The notes under the pieces: model-generated
The model's database searches: none
Told to the model about the DNA's origin: nothing
Seen by the model: only the letters and a program-made list of their open reading frames with translations
Assembly: GCF_038502225.1 (NCBI RefSeq)
Contig: NC_091374.1
Span: forward strand, 8,340,651-8,404,650
Length of the DNA: 64,000 nucleotides
Direction: 5' to 3'
From: Cherax quadricarinatus
Lineage: Eukaryota > Arthropoda > Malacostraca > Decapoda > Parastacidae
Position numbers and translations under genes: made by a program
Shown: in pieces, positions 1 through 8,623 of the stretch
Position numbering within the stretch: position 1 is the stretch's first letter
Layout: each line of letters begins with the position of its first letter

Positions 1-41
1 TGTAGAGAGTACATCAAGAGGAAGGCTAATCTTATGAAATA

Positions 42-244
42 CAGTGGACCCCCGCATAACGATCACCTCCGAATGCGACCAATTATGTAAGTGTATTTAT
101 GTAAGTGCTTTTGCACGTGTATGTTTGGGGGTCTGAAATGGACTAATCTACTTCACAATATTCCTTATGGGAACAAATTCGGTCAGTACAGGCACCTGAA
201 CATACTTCTGGAGTGAAAAAATATCGTTAACCGGGGGTCCACTG
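42..244 (+). mobile_element. 203-bp Tigger-type MITE, copy 1
   Basis: The element begins CAGTGGACCCCCGCATAA and ends in the inverse of CAGTGGACCCCCGGTTAA. It is flanked by TA on both sides (40-41 and 245-246), the target duplication of Tc1/mariner-pogo elements. There is no coding capacity. Five other copies of exactly 203 bp occur at 23197, 35178, 38751, 40358 and 49733. Confidence 0.9.
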
Positions 245-360
245 TACTAGGTTAGGTGAGTAACCTATACAAATTTCAGTATTTTATGTAGAAAACAATA
301 ACTTATGGTGAGCATTCTCATTATAGGTGATGAGTTTATGCTTATGCATATAGAATATGA

Positions 361-690
361 TATCTACTGTACACAATATAGGAGGGCCCTGTGTATTCAA
401 CACCTTTTTTTTTTTTTTTTTTTTTGGTGTTCCATGCTTTTGTTGGCCTTCAATTGAACCGTTGTTCATTATGCTTGGTGCTTTTACCATTTTTCCAATG
501 TTTCTGCACAAGTTGCATAAGGGAAGAGCAACTGGTGCCACATTTATTTTTGTTTGTTTATTTTTTTATGCCTAGCTATTGATCACTTAATATATGATAG
601 TGTAATCATGTTATCAGGTGTTTTAAACACATTCGATAATGAAAAAACTGCTCTTTTCCACCCGCATTATATATAAACTCACTGTTTTAT
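361..690 (-). repeat. dispersed repeat, inverse of 25475-25770
   Basis: This stretch (T-run 405-425, then 'GGTGTTCCATGC', 'ATGCCTAGCTATTGATCACTTAATATATGA' region, then 'TTCCACCCGCA') reads as the diverged reverse complement of 25475-25770. It has no convincing ORF; the short ORFs are low-complexity. It is probably a fragment of a non-autonomous DNA transposon, but no terminal repeat is visible. Confidence 0.5.
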
Positions 691-964
691 ATATTTTCAA
701 TATTTGATAAAGCATACTGTAAGTAAAACATCATAACAAAAGAAGGATTTTTGCTAGAGTTAATGTCTTTCTCCACTACTCCACATGTTCTTATTCAGTG
801 GAGACTCCTAGGTATTTTTTTTTTGTCTAATGCCTTTAATATTTTATTACATAATTTATACTGTGTGTGGCTTGTTTTCACTTTCTGTCATTTCTGTTAC
901 ATAGCCTTTATCAATATTAAGTTCCATCATCCATCAATCATTCCATTTGTTCAATCTGTCCACA

Positions 965-1238
965 TTTTTTAGTATGGATACACAGTAATTTTCACTGCTC
1001 AACTTGCATTTGATTTTTTGCAACATCTGTAAAAGTGGACAAGTCATCCACACAGATTAGTAACATTACTGGAGCAAGCCTCCAATCCTTGTGGCAACAC
1101 TCTAGTGATACAATTCCATATTTTCACATTTTCCTTACAAACACAGAATTCATTACAAAAGTTTGCTTCTTATTCTTGTGTTTTGTATTTTCTAGAGTAT
1201 TCCTCTGTAAGAACTCTACAGAAAGCTTCTTTAAAGTC

Positions 1239-1240
<2 letters not shown>
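965..1240 (-). pseudogene. ancient reverse transcriptase fragment
   Basis: Read on the minus strand, three RT signatures occur in the correct order: I-D-F-K-E-A-F (motif A, near 1225-1245), V-L-P-Q-G (motif B, near 1080-1095) and C-V-D-D-L (motif C; GTG GAT GAC at 1043-1051). Frameshifts and stops separate them, and only about 270 bp survive. Non-LTR RT domains carry these motifs in this order. The fragment is too decayed to name a clade, though it resembles the CR1/LINE-A group. It is not expressed as a functional protein. Confidence 0.5.

Positions 1241-1272
<32 letters not shown>
1239..1272. repeat. (ATT)n microsatellite
   Basis: Imperfect then perfect ATT repeats abut the decayed RT fragment. 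Confidence 0.9.
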
Positions 1273-1273
<1 letters not shown>

Positions 1274-1510
1274 TCATGGGGAAATGATAAGAGGGGTTAT
1301 ATAATCAGGAACTCTAGATAAATACAATCTGCCAATTTGTGTTTTCTTGCATAACTACTGAGACTGTAATAGTACCTTAACAGAGCTGATATACAGGAAC
1401 TTATAATTTTCCATATGTCTGACAGTTTACCCTCTGGGAATTAAATCTTAAAAGATTTTCCAGTCTGTCTATACATTCTATACATTCATTTAGAGAGAAA
1501 GGAAGTGTAA

Positions 1511-1537
1511 GTGTGAGTGAGTGAGTGAGTGTGTGTA
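1511..1537. repeat. (GAGT)n/(GT)n at the LINE-A 3' end
   Basis: A short GAGT/GT tract directly joins the 3' terminus of LINE-A at 1538. Each other LINE-A copy also ends in a GT tract. Confidence 0.85.
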
Positions 1538-1613
1538 CTCACCTAATTGTACTCACCTAACTGTGGTTGCAGGGGTCGAGACTCAGCTCCTGGCCCCACC
1601 TCTTCACTGATCA

Positions 1614-4600
1614 CTACTGGGTCCTCTCTCTCTCTGCTTCCTGAGCTTTGTCATACCTCTTCTTAAAACTATGTATGGTTCCTGCCTCCACTACTTCACT
1701 TGCTAGGCTATTCCACTTGCTGACGACTCTATGACTGAAGAAATACTTCCTAACATCCCTGTGACTCGTCTGAGTCTTCAGCTTCCAGTTGTGACCCCTT
1801 GTCCCTGTGTCCCCTCTCTGGAACATCCTATCTCTGTCCACCTTGTCTATTCCCCGCAGTATCTTGTATGTCATTATCATGTCTCCCCTGACCCTTCTGT
1901 CCTCCAGTGTCGTCAGTCCGATTTCCCTTAACCTTTCCTCGTACGACATTCCCTTGAGCTCTGGGACTAGCCTTGTTGCAAACCTTTGTACTTTCTCTAA
2001 CTTCTTGACGTGCTTGACCAGGTGTGGGTTCCAGACTGGTGCTGCATACTCCAGTATGGGCCTAACATACACAGTGTACAGTATCTTGAACGATTTCTTA
2101 TTAAGGTATCGGAACGCTATTCTCAGGTTTGCCAGGCGCCCGTATGCTGCAGCGGTTATTTGGTTGATGTGTGCCTCCGGTGATGTGCTCGGTGTTATGG
2201 TCACCCCAAGGTCTTTCTCCCTGAGTGAGGTCTGTAGTCTTTGTCCACCTAGCCTATACTCTGTCTGCGGTCTTCTTTGCCCCTCCCCAATCTTCATGAC
2301 TTTGCATTTGGCTGGATTGAATTCAAGAAGAAAGTTACTGGACCACATGTCCAGCCTGTCCAGGTCTCTTTGCAGTCCTGCCTCATCCTCGTCCGATTTA
2401 ATTCTTCTCATCAACTTCACGTCATCTGCGAACAGGGACACTTCAGAGTCTATTCCTTCCATCATGTCGTTCACATATATCAAAAATAGCACTGGTCCTA
2501 GAACTGACCCCTGTGGGACCCCGCTCATAACAGGCGCCCACTGTGATACCTCTTCACGTACCATGACTCGTTGCTGCCTCCCTGTCAGGTATTCCCTTAT
2601 CCATTGCAGTGCCCTCCCTTTTACATGCGCCTGATCCTCCAGCTTCTGCACTAATCTCTTGTGGGGAACTGTGTCAAAGGCCTTCCTGCAGTCTAGGAAA
2701 ACGCAATCTACCCACCCCTCTCTCTCGTGTCTTATTTCTGTTACCTTGTCATAAAACTCCAGGAGGTTTGTGATACAAGATTTGCCTTCCATGAACCCAT
2801 GCTGGTTTTCATTTATAATCTTGTTCCTTTCCAGGTGTTCGATCACTCTCCTCCTGATAATCTTCTCCATGACTTTGCACACAATACATGTCAGAGACAC
2901 AGGTCTGTAGTTTAGTGCCTCATTTCTGTTTCCTTTCTTAAATATGGGGACTACATTAGCTGTCTTCCATTTCTCAGGTAGTTGCCCAGTTTCAAGGGAT
3001 GTGTTGAAGATTGTGGTTAGGGGCACGCACAGCATCTCTGCTCCTTCTCTAAGGACCCATAGGGAGATGTTGTCCAGTCCCATCGCCTTTGAGGTGTCAA
3101 GGTCACTTAAGAGCTTCTTCACCTCCTCCTCAGTTGTTCGTATGTCATCCAACACTTGTTGGAATATTCCCTCTTGATGTTCCCTTCTGTGCTGTCTTCC
3201 CACAGCCCTTCCTGTCTCTACTGTAAAAACTTCCTTAAATCTCCTGTTCAGCTCCTCACATACCTCCTGATCATTTCTTGTGAGTTCTCCACCTTCTGTC
3301 CTTAATCTGATCACCTGGTCTTTGACTGTTGTCTTCCTCCTGATGTGGCTATACAACAGTTTCGGGTCAGTCTTGATTCTCGATGCTATGTCATTTTCAT
3401 ACTGTCGCTGGGCCTCCCTCCTTACCTGTGCGTACTCATTCCTGGCTCTGCGACTGATCTCCCTATTTTCGTGTGTTCTCTGCCTTCTGTACTTTTTCCA
3501 TTCTCTATTGCACTTTGTTTTTGCCTCCTTACACCGTCGGGTAAACCAGGGGCTCGTTCTGGTCTTCCCGGTGTTACTGTTGCCCTTGGGAATAAACCTT
3601 TCCACTGCCTCCTTGCATTTTGTTGTTACATATTCCATCATTTCATTTACTGGCTTTCCTGCCAGTTCTCTGTCCCACTGGACCTCCCACAGGAAGTTCT
3701 TCAACCCTATGTAGTCCCCTCTTTTATAGTCAGGCTTTTCCCATTCAACTCCTGTTATTCTCTCCACTTGCAGCTCTACTATGTATTCAAAGCACAGAAC
3801 CACGTGGTCGCTAGCTCCTAGGGGACTCTCATACTTGATGTCCTCAATGTCTGAGCTGCCCAGGGTGAACACAAGGTCCAATCTTGCTGGTTCATCCTCC
3901 CCTCTCACTCTGGTAGTGTCCTTAACATGTTGGTGCATGAGGTTTCCCAGCACCACGTCCAACATCCTGGCTCTCCATGTTTCGGGACCCCCATGTGGCT
4001 TCAGGTTTTCCCAGTCAATCTCCCTGTGGTTGAAATCTCCCATAACCAGCAACTTTGCTCTGCTGGAGTGAGCTCTTCTTGCCACCTCAGCAAGTGTGTC
4101 CACCATTGCTCTGTTGCTCTCTTCATATTCCTCTCTTGGCCTCCTGCAGCTCTGTGGTGGATTATACATCACTGCAATGATCACTTTGTGTTCCCCAGAC
4201 TGAAGTGTACCTGCTATGTAGTCTCTTTCTCCCGTCTCATCTATGCCTTCCATTATCTCGAATTTCCATCTGTTTTTTACGAGCAGAGCAACCCCACCTC
4301 CCCCCCTGCCCCTTCTATCTTTCCTCATGATCTGGTATCCTGGTGGGAAGATTGCATCTGTTATTGTCTCCGTGAGCTTTGTTTCTGTAACTGCTATGAT
4401 GTCTGGGGACTTCTCATTGATTCTTTCTTGCCATTCCTCATGTTTATTCGTTAATCCATCTGCATTTGTGTACCAAACCTTCAACTTCTGTTCTAATACT
4501 GTAACTGTGGTGCGGGGGGTGGAAACAGAGGGATCGGTGTGTGATGGTTGGTTTGGATTGTTCAGTTGCCTTGGGGGTGTCGTGGCTGGAGTCCTTCTGC

Positions 4601-4865
4601 AGGTGTTTCTGGGGGATGCGCTTGTCCTTCCATTTGATCCTGGGTTATTCTGCTCTCCTTTTTCATTTCCTCCCATTTCTCCTTTCGTTTTTGAACTCTC
4701 TCTTTCACTGTCTTCCTTTCGTCCTGTGTTCTGTCTCGATCGAGGTACACACTCCGAAACTCCTGCTTGCCTCTCAGCCGTGCTTTCTCCTGCAGGATCA
4801 TGGTTCGGGTTGATTCTGCCTTGAAAATTACTTTGAGAGGCCGATTCCTTTTCTTTGTGAACCAC
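1614..4865 (-). CDS. LINE-A ORF2: endonuclease/reverse transcriptase
   Basis: The uninterrupted 1083-codon ORF encodes the enzyme that would nick target DNA and copy the LINE RNA in place (target-primed reverse transcription). After a polar, low-complexity N-terminus (about 1-125) comes an APE-type endonuclease (about 128-360): N-A-D near 136, T-E-T near 161, G-D-F-N near 276 and S-D-H near 353. The RT domain (about 580-880) shows Y-R-P-V-S-L, H-G-F, D-x-x-K-A-F-D near 725-731, G-V-P-Q-G-S-V-L-G-P near 782 and the catalytic F-A-D-D near 812. The C-terminus contains the conserved Y-V-R-P-I-L-E-Y-A-A block. ORF1 overlaps it in another frame. The start is the first ATG of the open frame; the true start may lie further in, just before the endonuclease. 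No lesions are seen, so the copy may be young. Confidence 0.9.
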   Translation of the reverse strand: MVHKEKESASQSNFQGRINPNHDPAGESTAERQAGVSECVPRSRQNTGRKEDSERESSKTKGEMGGNEKGEQNNPGSNGRTSASPRNTCRRTPATTPPRQLNNPNQPSHTDPSVSTPRTTVTVLEQKLKVWYTNADGLTNKHEEWQERINEKSPDIIAVTETKLTETITDAIFPPGYQIMRKDRRGRGGGGVALLVKNRWKFEIMEGIDETGERDYIAGTLQSGEHKVIIAVMYNPPQSCRRPREEYEESNRAMVDTLAEVARRAHSSRAKLLVMGDFNHREIDWENLKPHGGPETWRARMLDVVLGNLMHQHVKDTTRVRGEDEPARLDLVFTLGSSDIEDIKYESPLGASDHVVLCFEYIVELQVERITGVEWEKPDYKRGDYIGLKNFLWEVQWDRELAGKPVNEMMEYVTTKCKEAVERFIPKGNSNTGKTRTSPWFTRRCKEAKTKCNREWKKYRRQRTHENREISRRARNEYAQVRREAQRQYENDIASRIKTDPKLLYSHIRRKTTVKDQVIRLRTEGGELTRNDQEVCEELNRRFKEVFTVETGRAVGRQHRREHQEGIFQQVLDDIRTTEEEVKKLLSDLDTSKAMGLDNISLWVLREGAEMLCVPLTTIFNTSLETGQLPEKWKTANVVPIFKKGNRNEALNYRPVSLTCIVCKVMEKIIRRRVIEHLERNKIINENQHGFMEGKSCITNLLEFYDKVTEIRHEREGWVDCVFLDCRKAFDTVPHKRLVQKLEDQAHVKGRALQWIREYLTGRQQRVMVREEVSQWAPVMSGVPQGSVLGPVLFLIYVNDMMEGIDSEVSLFADDVKLMRRIKSDEDEAGLQRDLDRLDMWSSNFLLEFNPAKCKVMKIGEGQRRPQTEYRLGGQRLQTSLREKDLGVTITPSTSPEAHINQITAAAYGRLANLRIAFRYLNKKSFKILYTVYVRPILEYAAPVWNPHLVKHVKKLEKVQRFATRLVPELKGMSYEERLREIGLTTLEDRRVRGDMIMTYKILRGIDKVDRDRMFQRGDTGTRGHNWKLKTQTSHRDVRKYFFSHRVVSKWNSLASEVVEAGTIHSFKKRYDKAQEAERERTQ

Positions 4866-5020
4866 CCAATTCTCCGAAAATTTGCCACCTGGGTCATGTC
4901 CCCCTCGCCTATCACCTTCATGATATCTTCAATCGCTTTTTTCTCCTCCTGCTTTCTTTCATCATAAGTTTCCCCTTTAGCTTCGTCTAGCCCATAGACA
5001 AACACGGATCTCTCCCTTTC

Positions 5021-5023
<3 letters not shown>
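4562..5023 (-). CDS. LINE-A ORF1, C-terminal part (5'-truncated)
   Basis: The 153-codon ORF overlaps the start of ORF2 in a different frame. It begins against the (GT)n tract, so the N-terminal part of the ORF1 protein is missing. The sequence S-V-F-V-Y-G-L-D-E, then R-P-L-K-V-I-F and a basic, coiled, Glu/Lys-rich tail resembles the RNA-binding region of non-LTR ORF1 proteins (RRM-like beta strands followed by a helix-rich end). The likely role is LINE RNA binding in the ribonucleoprotein. There is no zinc knuckle in what remains. The family assignment is by appearance only. Confidence 0.6.
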
Positions 5024-5119
<96 letters not shown>

Positions 5120-5148
5120 CCGTGTGTGAGAGTGTGACTGTGTGTACT
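5024..5148. repeat. (GT)n microsatellite between two LINE-A copies
   Basis: About 95 bp of pure GT (5024-5118) and a short impure GT stretch separate the 5' end of one LINE-A copy from the 3' end of the next. Confidence 0.98.
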
Positions 5149-5772
5149 CACCTAATTGTGGTTGCAGTGGTCAAGACTCAGCTCTTGGCCCTGCCTCTTC
5201 ACTGGTTGCTACTAGGTCCTCTCTCTCCCTGCTCCATGAGCTTCGTCATATGTAGTCTTAAAACTATGTATTGTTCCTACCCCCACTACGTCACTTGCCA
5301 GACTCTTCCACTTCCTGACAATTCTATGACTAAAAAAATACTTCCTAACATCCCTTTGACTCATCTGAGTCTCAAATTTTCAATAGTGACCCCTTGTTTC
5401 TGTGTCCAATCTCTGGAACATCCTGTCTCTGTCCACCCTGTCAATTCCTCACAGTATTTTGTATGTTAGTAAGTAAGTAAGTAAGTAAGTTTATTCAGGT
5501 ATACACAAATACAGTTACATAGAATTATCATACATAGCAGCATATGTGTAGAGAACCTAGGATAACCCAAAAAAGTCAGACAGAGTGACTTATTTCCATT
5601 GTTATAATGTCTCCCCTGATCCCCGCGTCCTCCAATGTTGTCAGGCTGATTCCTTTAACCTTTCTTTGTAGGACATTCCCCTTAACTCTGGAACTAGTTT
5701 TGTTGCAAACCTTTGCACTTTCTCTAATTTCTTGATATGCTTGACCAGGTGTGGGTTCCAAACTGATACTGC
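5146..5772 (-). pseudogene. 5'-truncated LINE-A copy, RT C-terminus
   Basis: The minus-strand fragment matches the 3' UTR and C-terminal RT region of the 1614-4865 ORF, with frameshifts and stops. Short ORFs at 5576-5862 keep recognisable pieces such as V-W-N-P-H-L-V-K and E-K-V-Q-R-F-A-T. A tail-like insertion at 5467-5603 interrupts it. Its 3' end abuts the (GT)n tract and its 5' end stops where a CGACTTACGACC-type element begins. Confidence 0.85.
5467..5603 (-). mobile_element. SINE/LINE 3'-tail insertion with (CTTA)n end
   Basis: On the minus strand this reads GGAAATAAGTCACT, then GGGTTATCCTAGG, then AATAAACTTA followed by (CTTA)n. Related tails occur at 10360-10436 and 32041-32165. It splits the LINE-A copy exactly where other copies read GTATGTCATTATCATG. 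No ORF is present. Confidence 0.7.
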
Positions 5773-5773
5773 A

Positions 5774-5840
5774 CACATACCATCCGACTTACGACCTGCT
5801 CGACTTACGACCATTCGACTTACGACCGTGTTTTTTATGC
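5774..5840 (+). repeat. terminal CGACTTACGACC repeats of a DNA element
   Basis: Three copies of a CGACTTACGACC-like unit lie in tandem. The reverse complement of the same arrangement is at 52350-52410, next to a Tigger-like transposase N-terminus. I therefore read this as the terminal region of that second Tigger-like family. The AT-rich sequence to about 6000 may be its interior; nothing coding is seen there. Confidence 0.5.
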
Positions 5841-6001
5841 CAAATTTCTGGGAAATAAACAACTATTTGTGTTGTACACAGTGTTTATCATAAACCTTAC
5901 AGTATAAAATACAGTACTAACAGCATAAAAAGTAAAGTAAAACATGAAATACCAAAATAAAACAATAAAATAAAGTCATTACAAAAATGTTTTGTTGACA
6001 T

Positions 6002-6011
6002 ATATATACAC

Positions 6012-6072
<61 letters not shown>

Positions 6073-6080
6073 CATACATA
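6002..6080. repeat. (GT)n/(AT)n microsatellite
   Basis: ATAT, GT and AT runs, ending in CATA repeats, precede the Tigger derivative that starts at 6081. Confidence 0.95.
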
Positions 6081-6306
6081 CAGTGGACCCCTGCCTTACG
6101 TTAAATCCGCCATACGAAGCATTTGAACGCAAAAATTTTGCCTCGCCTTACGTAATTTGTCTGGGATGTGTCCCACGTGTGGCCTCAGCTGCCCCGTGGG
6201 TGCCAGTGTTTACAAGCCAGCCAGTGCGGTCGCATCCATTCATACATTCGGTACATTTCACCTTATCCCAGTGTTTTTTGTGCTTGTAACTGCAAAATAA
6301 GTCACC

Positions 6307-6717
6307 ATGGGTCCCAAGAAAGCTTCTAGTGCCAACCCTGTGGTAAAAAGGGTGAGAATTAGTATGGAAATTAAGAAAGATTTTGAAGGGTTTGGGGCTA
6401 ACCCTGAGAAGCCTGTGCCAGTTGTGGAATCCATTGTGCCTACTTCAAATATTAAGGAAATGTGTGCAAAGTGGGTTGAACTGCAAACCTTTATGGATGA
6501 AAATCACCCTAACACAGCTATTGCAAGCCGTGCTGGTGACTATTACAATGACAATGTTGTGACCCATTTTAGGCAAATCTTAAAGGAACGGGAGGTACAG
6601 ACCGCTATGGACAGATTTGTTGTGCGACAGAGGTCGCACAACAAATCTGTCCATAGAGGTCTGTACCTCCATTATCTCAAGCTGGTCCTAGTGGCATTAA
6701 AAGAAGAAGGGAAGTAA
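6307..6717 (+). pseudogene. deleted Tigger transposase remnant with palindromic duplication
   Basis: The 136-codon ORF keeps the transposase N-terminus (M-G-P-K-K-A-S-S-A-N-P) for only about 22 residues. It then jumps to the C-terminal region (D-F-E-G-F, later I-K-E-M-C and Y-Y-N-D-N-V-V). The helix-turn-helix core and the whole DDE nuclease are gone, so it cannot catalyse transposition. At 6633-6670 an inverted copy of 6591-6628 replaces the normal sequence, and the last 30 or so residues are therefore out of frame against the 36981-37421 relative. Confidence 0.8.
6591..6670. repeat. near-perfect 38-nt inverted repeat, 4-nt loop
   Basis: The arms 6591-6628 and 6633-6670 pair with one mismatch around an AGAG loop. 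The sister element at 37261-37320 has only the left arm. Confidence 0.95.
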
Positions 6718-7086
6718 CCCCAGAAAAGGACTTGCTACCTCAAGGACTAATGGAAGGGGATTCCCCTTCTAAACAATAACAACTTCCACACTCTCCTCTC
6801 CTCCCATCCCATCAATCATCACCAGCTCTTCAATAAACGTAAGTGTCATGTATTCTATTCTTAGTAGAGTAGTAATTGTGCATGTCTTCTTCAGTTTGTG
6901 TGTACTAAAATTAATATTTCATGTGGTAAAATTTTTTTTTTTTCATACTTTGGGGTGTCTTGCACGGATTAATCTGATTTCCATTATTTCTTATGGGGAA
7001 AATTAATTCGCCTTACGATAATTTCGGCTTACGATGAGCTCTCAGGAACGGATTAATATCGTAAGGTGGAGGTCTACTGTATATAG

Positions 7087-7476
7087 TATATCTTTCAACG
7101 TACCAGCCGTATCGCACTGAGGTGGGGTGACCCAAAAGGAAAAACGAAAGTTTCTCCTTTTAAATTTAGTAATACATACAGGAGAAAGGGTTACTAGCCC
7201 CTTGCTTCTGGCATTTTAGTCGCCTCTTATGACATGCACGGCTTACAGAGGAAGAATTCTGCTCCACTTCCCCATGGAGATAAGAGGAAATAAACAAGAA
7301 CAAGAACTAGTAAGAAAATCAAAGAAAACCCAGTGGGGTGTGTATAGATACGCTTGTACATGCATGTGTAGTGTGACCTAAGTGTAAGTAGAAGTAACAA
7401 GTTGTACGTACCTGAAATCTTGCATGTTCATGAGACAGAAAAGACACCAGCAATCCTACCATCATGTAAAACAATA
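7087..7476 (-). mobile_element. RTE-derived non-autonomous element (5' UTR joined to 3' end)
   Basis: On the minus strand the first ~330 bp match the 5' leader of the RTE-like LINE (compare 47937-48260 and 55786-55965). The last ~60 bp match that LINE's 3' terminus (GGGTCACC, then a CTCGGTG-like block, then GTTGAAA). The entire ORF is absent. A second copy is split by an insertion at 18275-18394 and 19454-19510. Confidence 0.65.
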
Positions 7477-7825
7477 TACAGTGGACCCTCGACCAACGAT
7501 GGCATCGACTAATGATAAAATCTGGCAACGATGCATTTCTGCGTAAAAATATTGGCTCGACCAATGATGAAAAACTCAGGTAAGGACATTCGTCCCGAAC
7601 ACGTCCGCCTGTCCATCCAGCCTGAGCACCTCAGCTGCCCTGCCTTCAGCTAGTGTGCCATTGTTTACAAGCCAGGGCGAACGGTTTCACGCATACTTGC
7701 AATATATTTTGTATTATTCCACTGTTTTTAGTGCTTGAAACTGCTAAATAAGCCACCATGGGCCCAAACAAAGCATCTAGTGCTAACCCTGTGGTATAAA
7801 GGGTGAGAAATACTATTGAAATACT

Positions 7826-8112
7826 ACTGTACCACGGTCAACTGTTGCTGCACCACTGTCAGCTGCTGCTGTACCATGGTCAGCTGCTGCTGTTACTGCA
7901 CCACCGTCAGCTGCTGCTGTACCACCATCAGCTGCTGCTGTACCACCGTCAGCTGCTGCTGTACCACCGTCAGCTACTGCTGCTGCTGTACCACCGTCAG
8001 CTGCTGCTGCACCACTGTCAGCTGCTGCTGTACTACCATCAGCTGTTGCTGCATCACTGTCAGCTGCTGCTGTACGACCGTCAGCTGCTGCTGCACCACC
8101 GTCAGCTGTACT
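7826..8112. repeat. 21-bp minisatellite, about 13 units
   Basis: The unit resembles CAGCTGCTGCTGTACCACCGT with scattered changes and occasional 3- to 6-bp insertions. The 21-bp period keeps all frames open, giving 7-residue repeats on both strands; these ORFs are repeat artefacts, not evidence of a gene. Confidence 0.95.
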
Positions 8113-8177
8113 ACTCAAAGATGTGGAGAGAGTGTTGTCTGTGTGGCTTAACGAGAAACAATTACCAAGAAACAATT

Positions 8178-8320
8178 AACCCCACAGGGTTAGCCACCCA
8201 GGATAACCCAAGAAAGTCAGTGCGTCATCAAGGACTGTCTAACTTATTTCCATTGGGGTCCTTAATCTTGTCCTCCAAGATGTGACCCACACCAGTCGAC
8301 TAGCACCCAGGTGAACTGGA
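8178..8320. repeat. SINE-like fragment inside the Tigger element
   Basis: A block with CCCAGGATAACCCAAGAAAG and CTAACTTATTTCCATTGG resembles the GGTTATCCTAGG-bearing tails at 5570 and 32070 in reverse orientation. It replaces the transposase segment that encodes the end of the DNA-binding region. Confidence 0.5.
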
Positions 8321-8342
8321 AAAAATACCTGGAACTAGTGCT

Positions 8343-8575
8343 CATATTGGTGAATTTAAGGCCAGCAAAGGTTGGTTTGAGAGATTTAAGAATCGTAGTG
8401 GCATACACAGTGTGACAAGGCATGGCGAAGCTGAAACATTCCAACCCCAACAAGTGTTCAATTGTGACGAAACAGGCCTGTTCTGGAAGAAAATGCCAAA
8501 CAGGACCTACATTACTCAGGAGGAAAAGGCACTCCAAGGACACAAGCCTATGAAAGACAGGCTAGTGACACCCAC
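8343..8575 (+). pseudogene. Tigger transposase fragment (first catalytic Asp region)
   Basis: The translated segment matches the middle of the 26835-27641 ORF: E-F-K-A-S-K-G-W-F-E-R-F-K-N-R-S-G, then after an internal deletion F-N-C-D-E-T-G-L-F-W-K, which holds the first catalytic Asp of pogo-type transposases. The segment stops shortly after K-P-M-K-D-R-L; the second and third catalytic Asp regions are missing. It is a relic. Confidence 0.8.
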
Positions 8576-8623
8576 ACTGACACATGTTCGCCTGTCTCGT
8601 TCATATACTATTGCCTAGAAATA

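Larger units (their letters stand above)
1538..5023 (-). mobile_element. LINE-A: non-LTR retrotransposon, nearly full length
   Basis: This minus-strand element has a partial ORF1 (5023-4562), a full ORF2 (4865-1614) and a short 3' UTR that ends at the conserved TACTCACCTAATTG block. It lies between a GAGT/GT tract (1511-1537) and a long (GT)n tract (5024-5140). Truncated copies lie at 5146-5772, 17383-17706 and 56219-56792. The domain set (APE endonuclease plus RT, no RNase H and no visible CCHC) suggests the CR1/L2/Jockey group; the exact clade is inference. Confidence 0.85.
6081..7079 (+). mobile_element. Tigger derivative (internal deletion), 999 bp
   Basis: It starts CAGTGGACCCCTGCC and ends GGAGGTCTACTG, flanked by TA. 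It keeps the long subterminal regions seen in the 26241-28587 element but lacks the catalytic DDE domain. It shares two internal deletion junctions with the 36723-37698 element. Confidence 0.85.
7479..8621 (+). mobile_element. Tigger element fragment, left end only
   Basis: It starts CAGTGGACCCTCGACC after TA (7477-7478) and has a typical Tigger leader with a transposase start at 7758 (ATGGGCCCA), followed after 13 codons by a TAA. A 21-bp minisatellite and a SINE-like piece lie inside. A transposase segment resumes at 8343-8575. The right terminal repeat is missing; the element stops where the next one begins (8624). Confidence 0.75.

Noticed and set aside
1807..2634. 275-codon plus-strand ORF
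   Set aside because: It is the antisense shadow of the LINE-A ORF2, with no domain of its own.
7813..8175. Ala/Asp-rich minus-strand ORF
   Set aside because: It is read from the 21-bp minisatellite.
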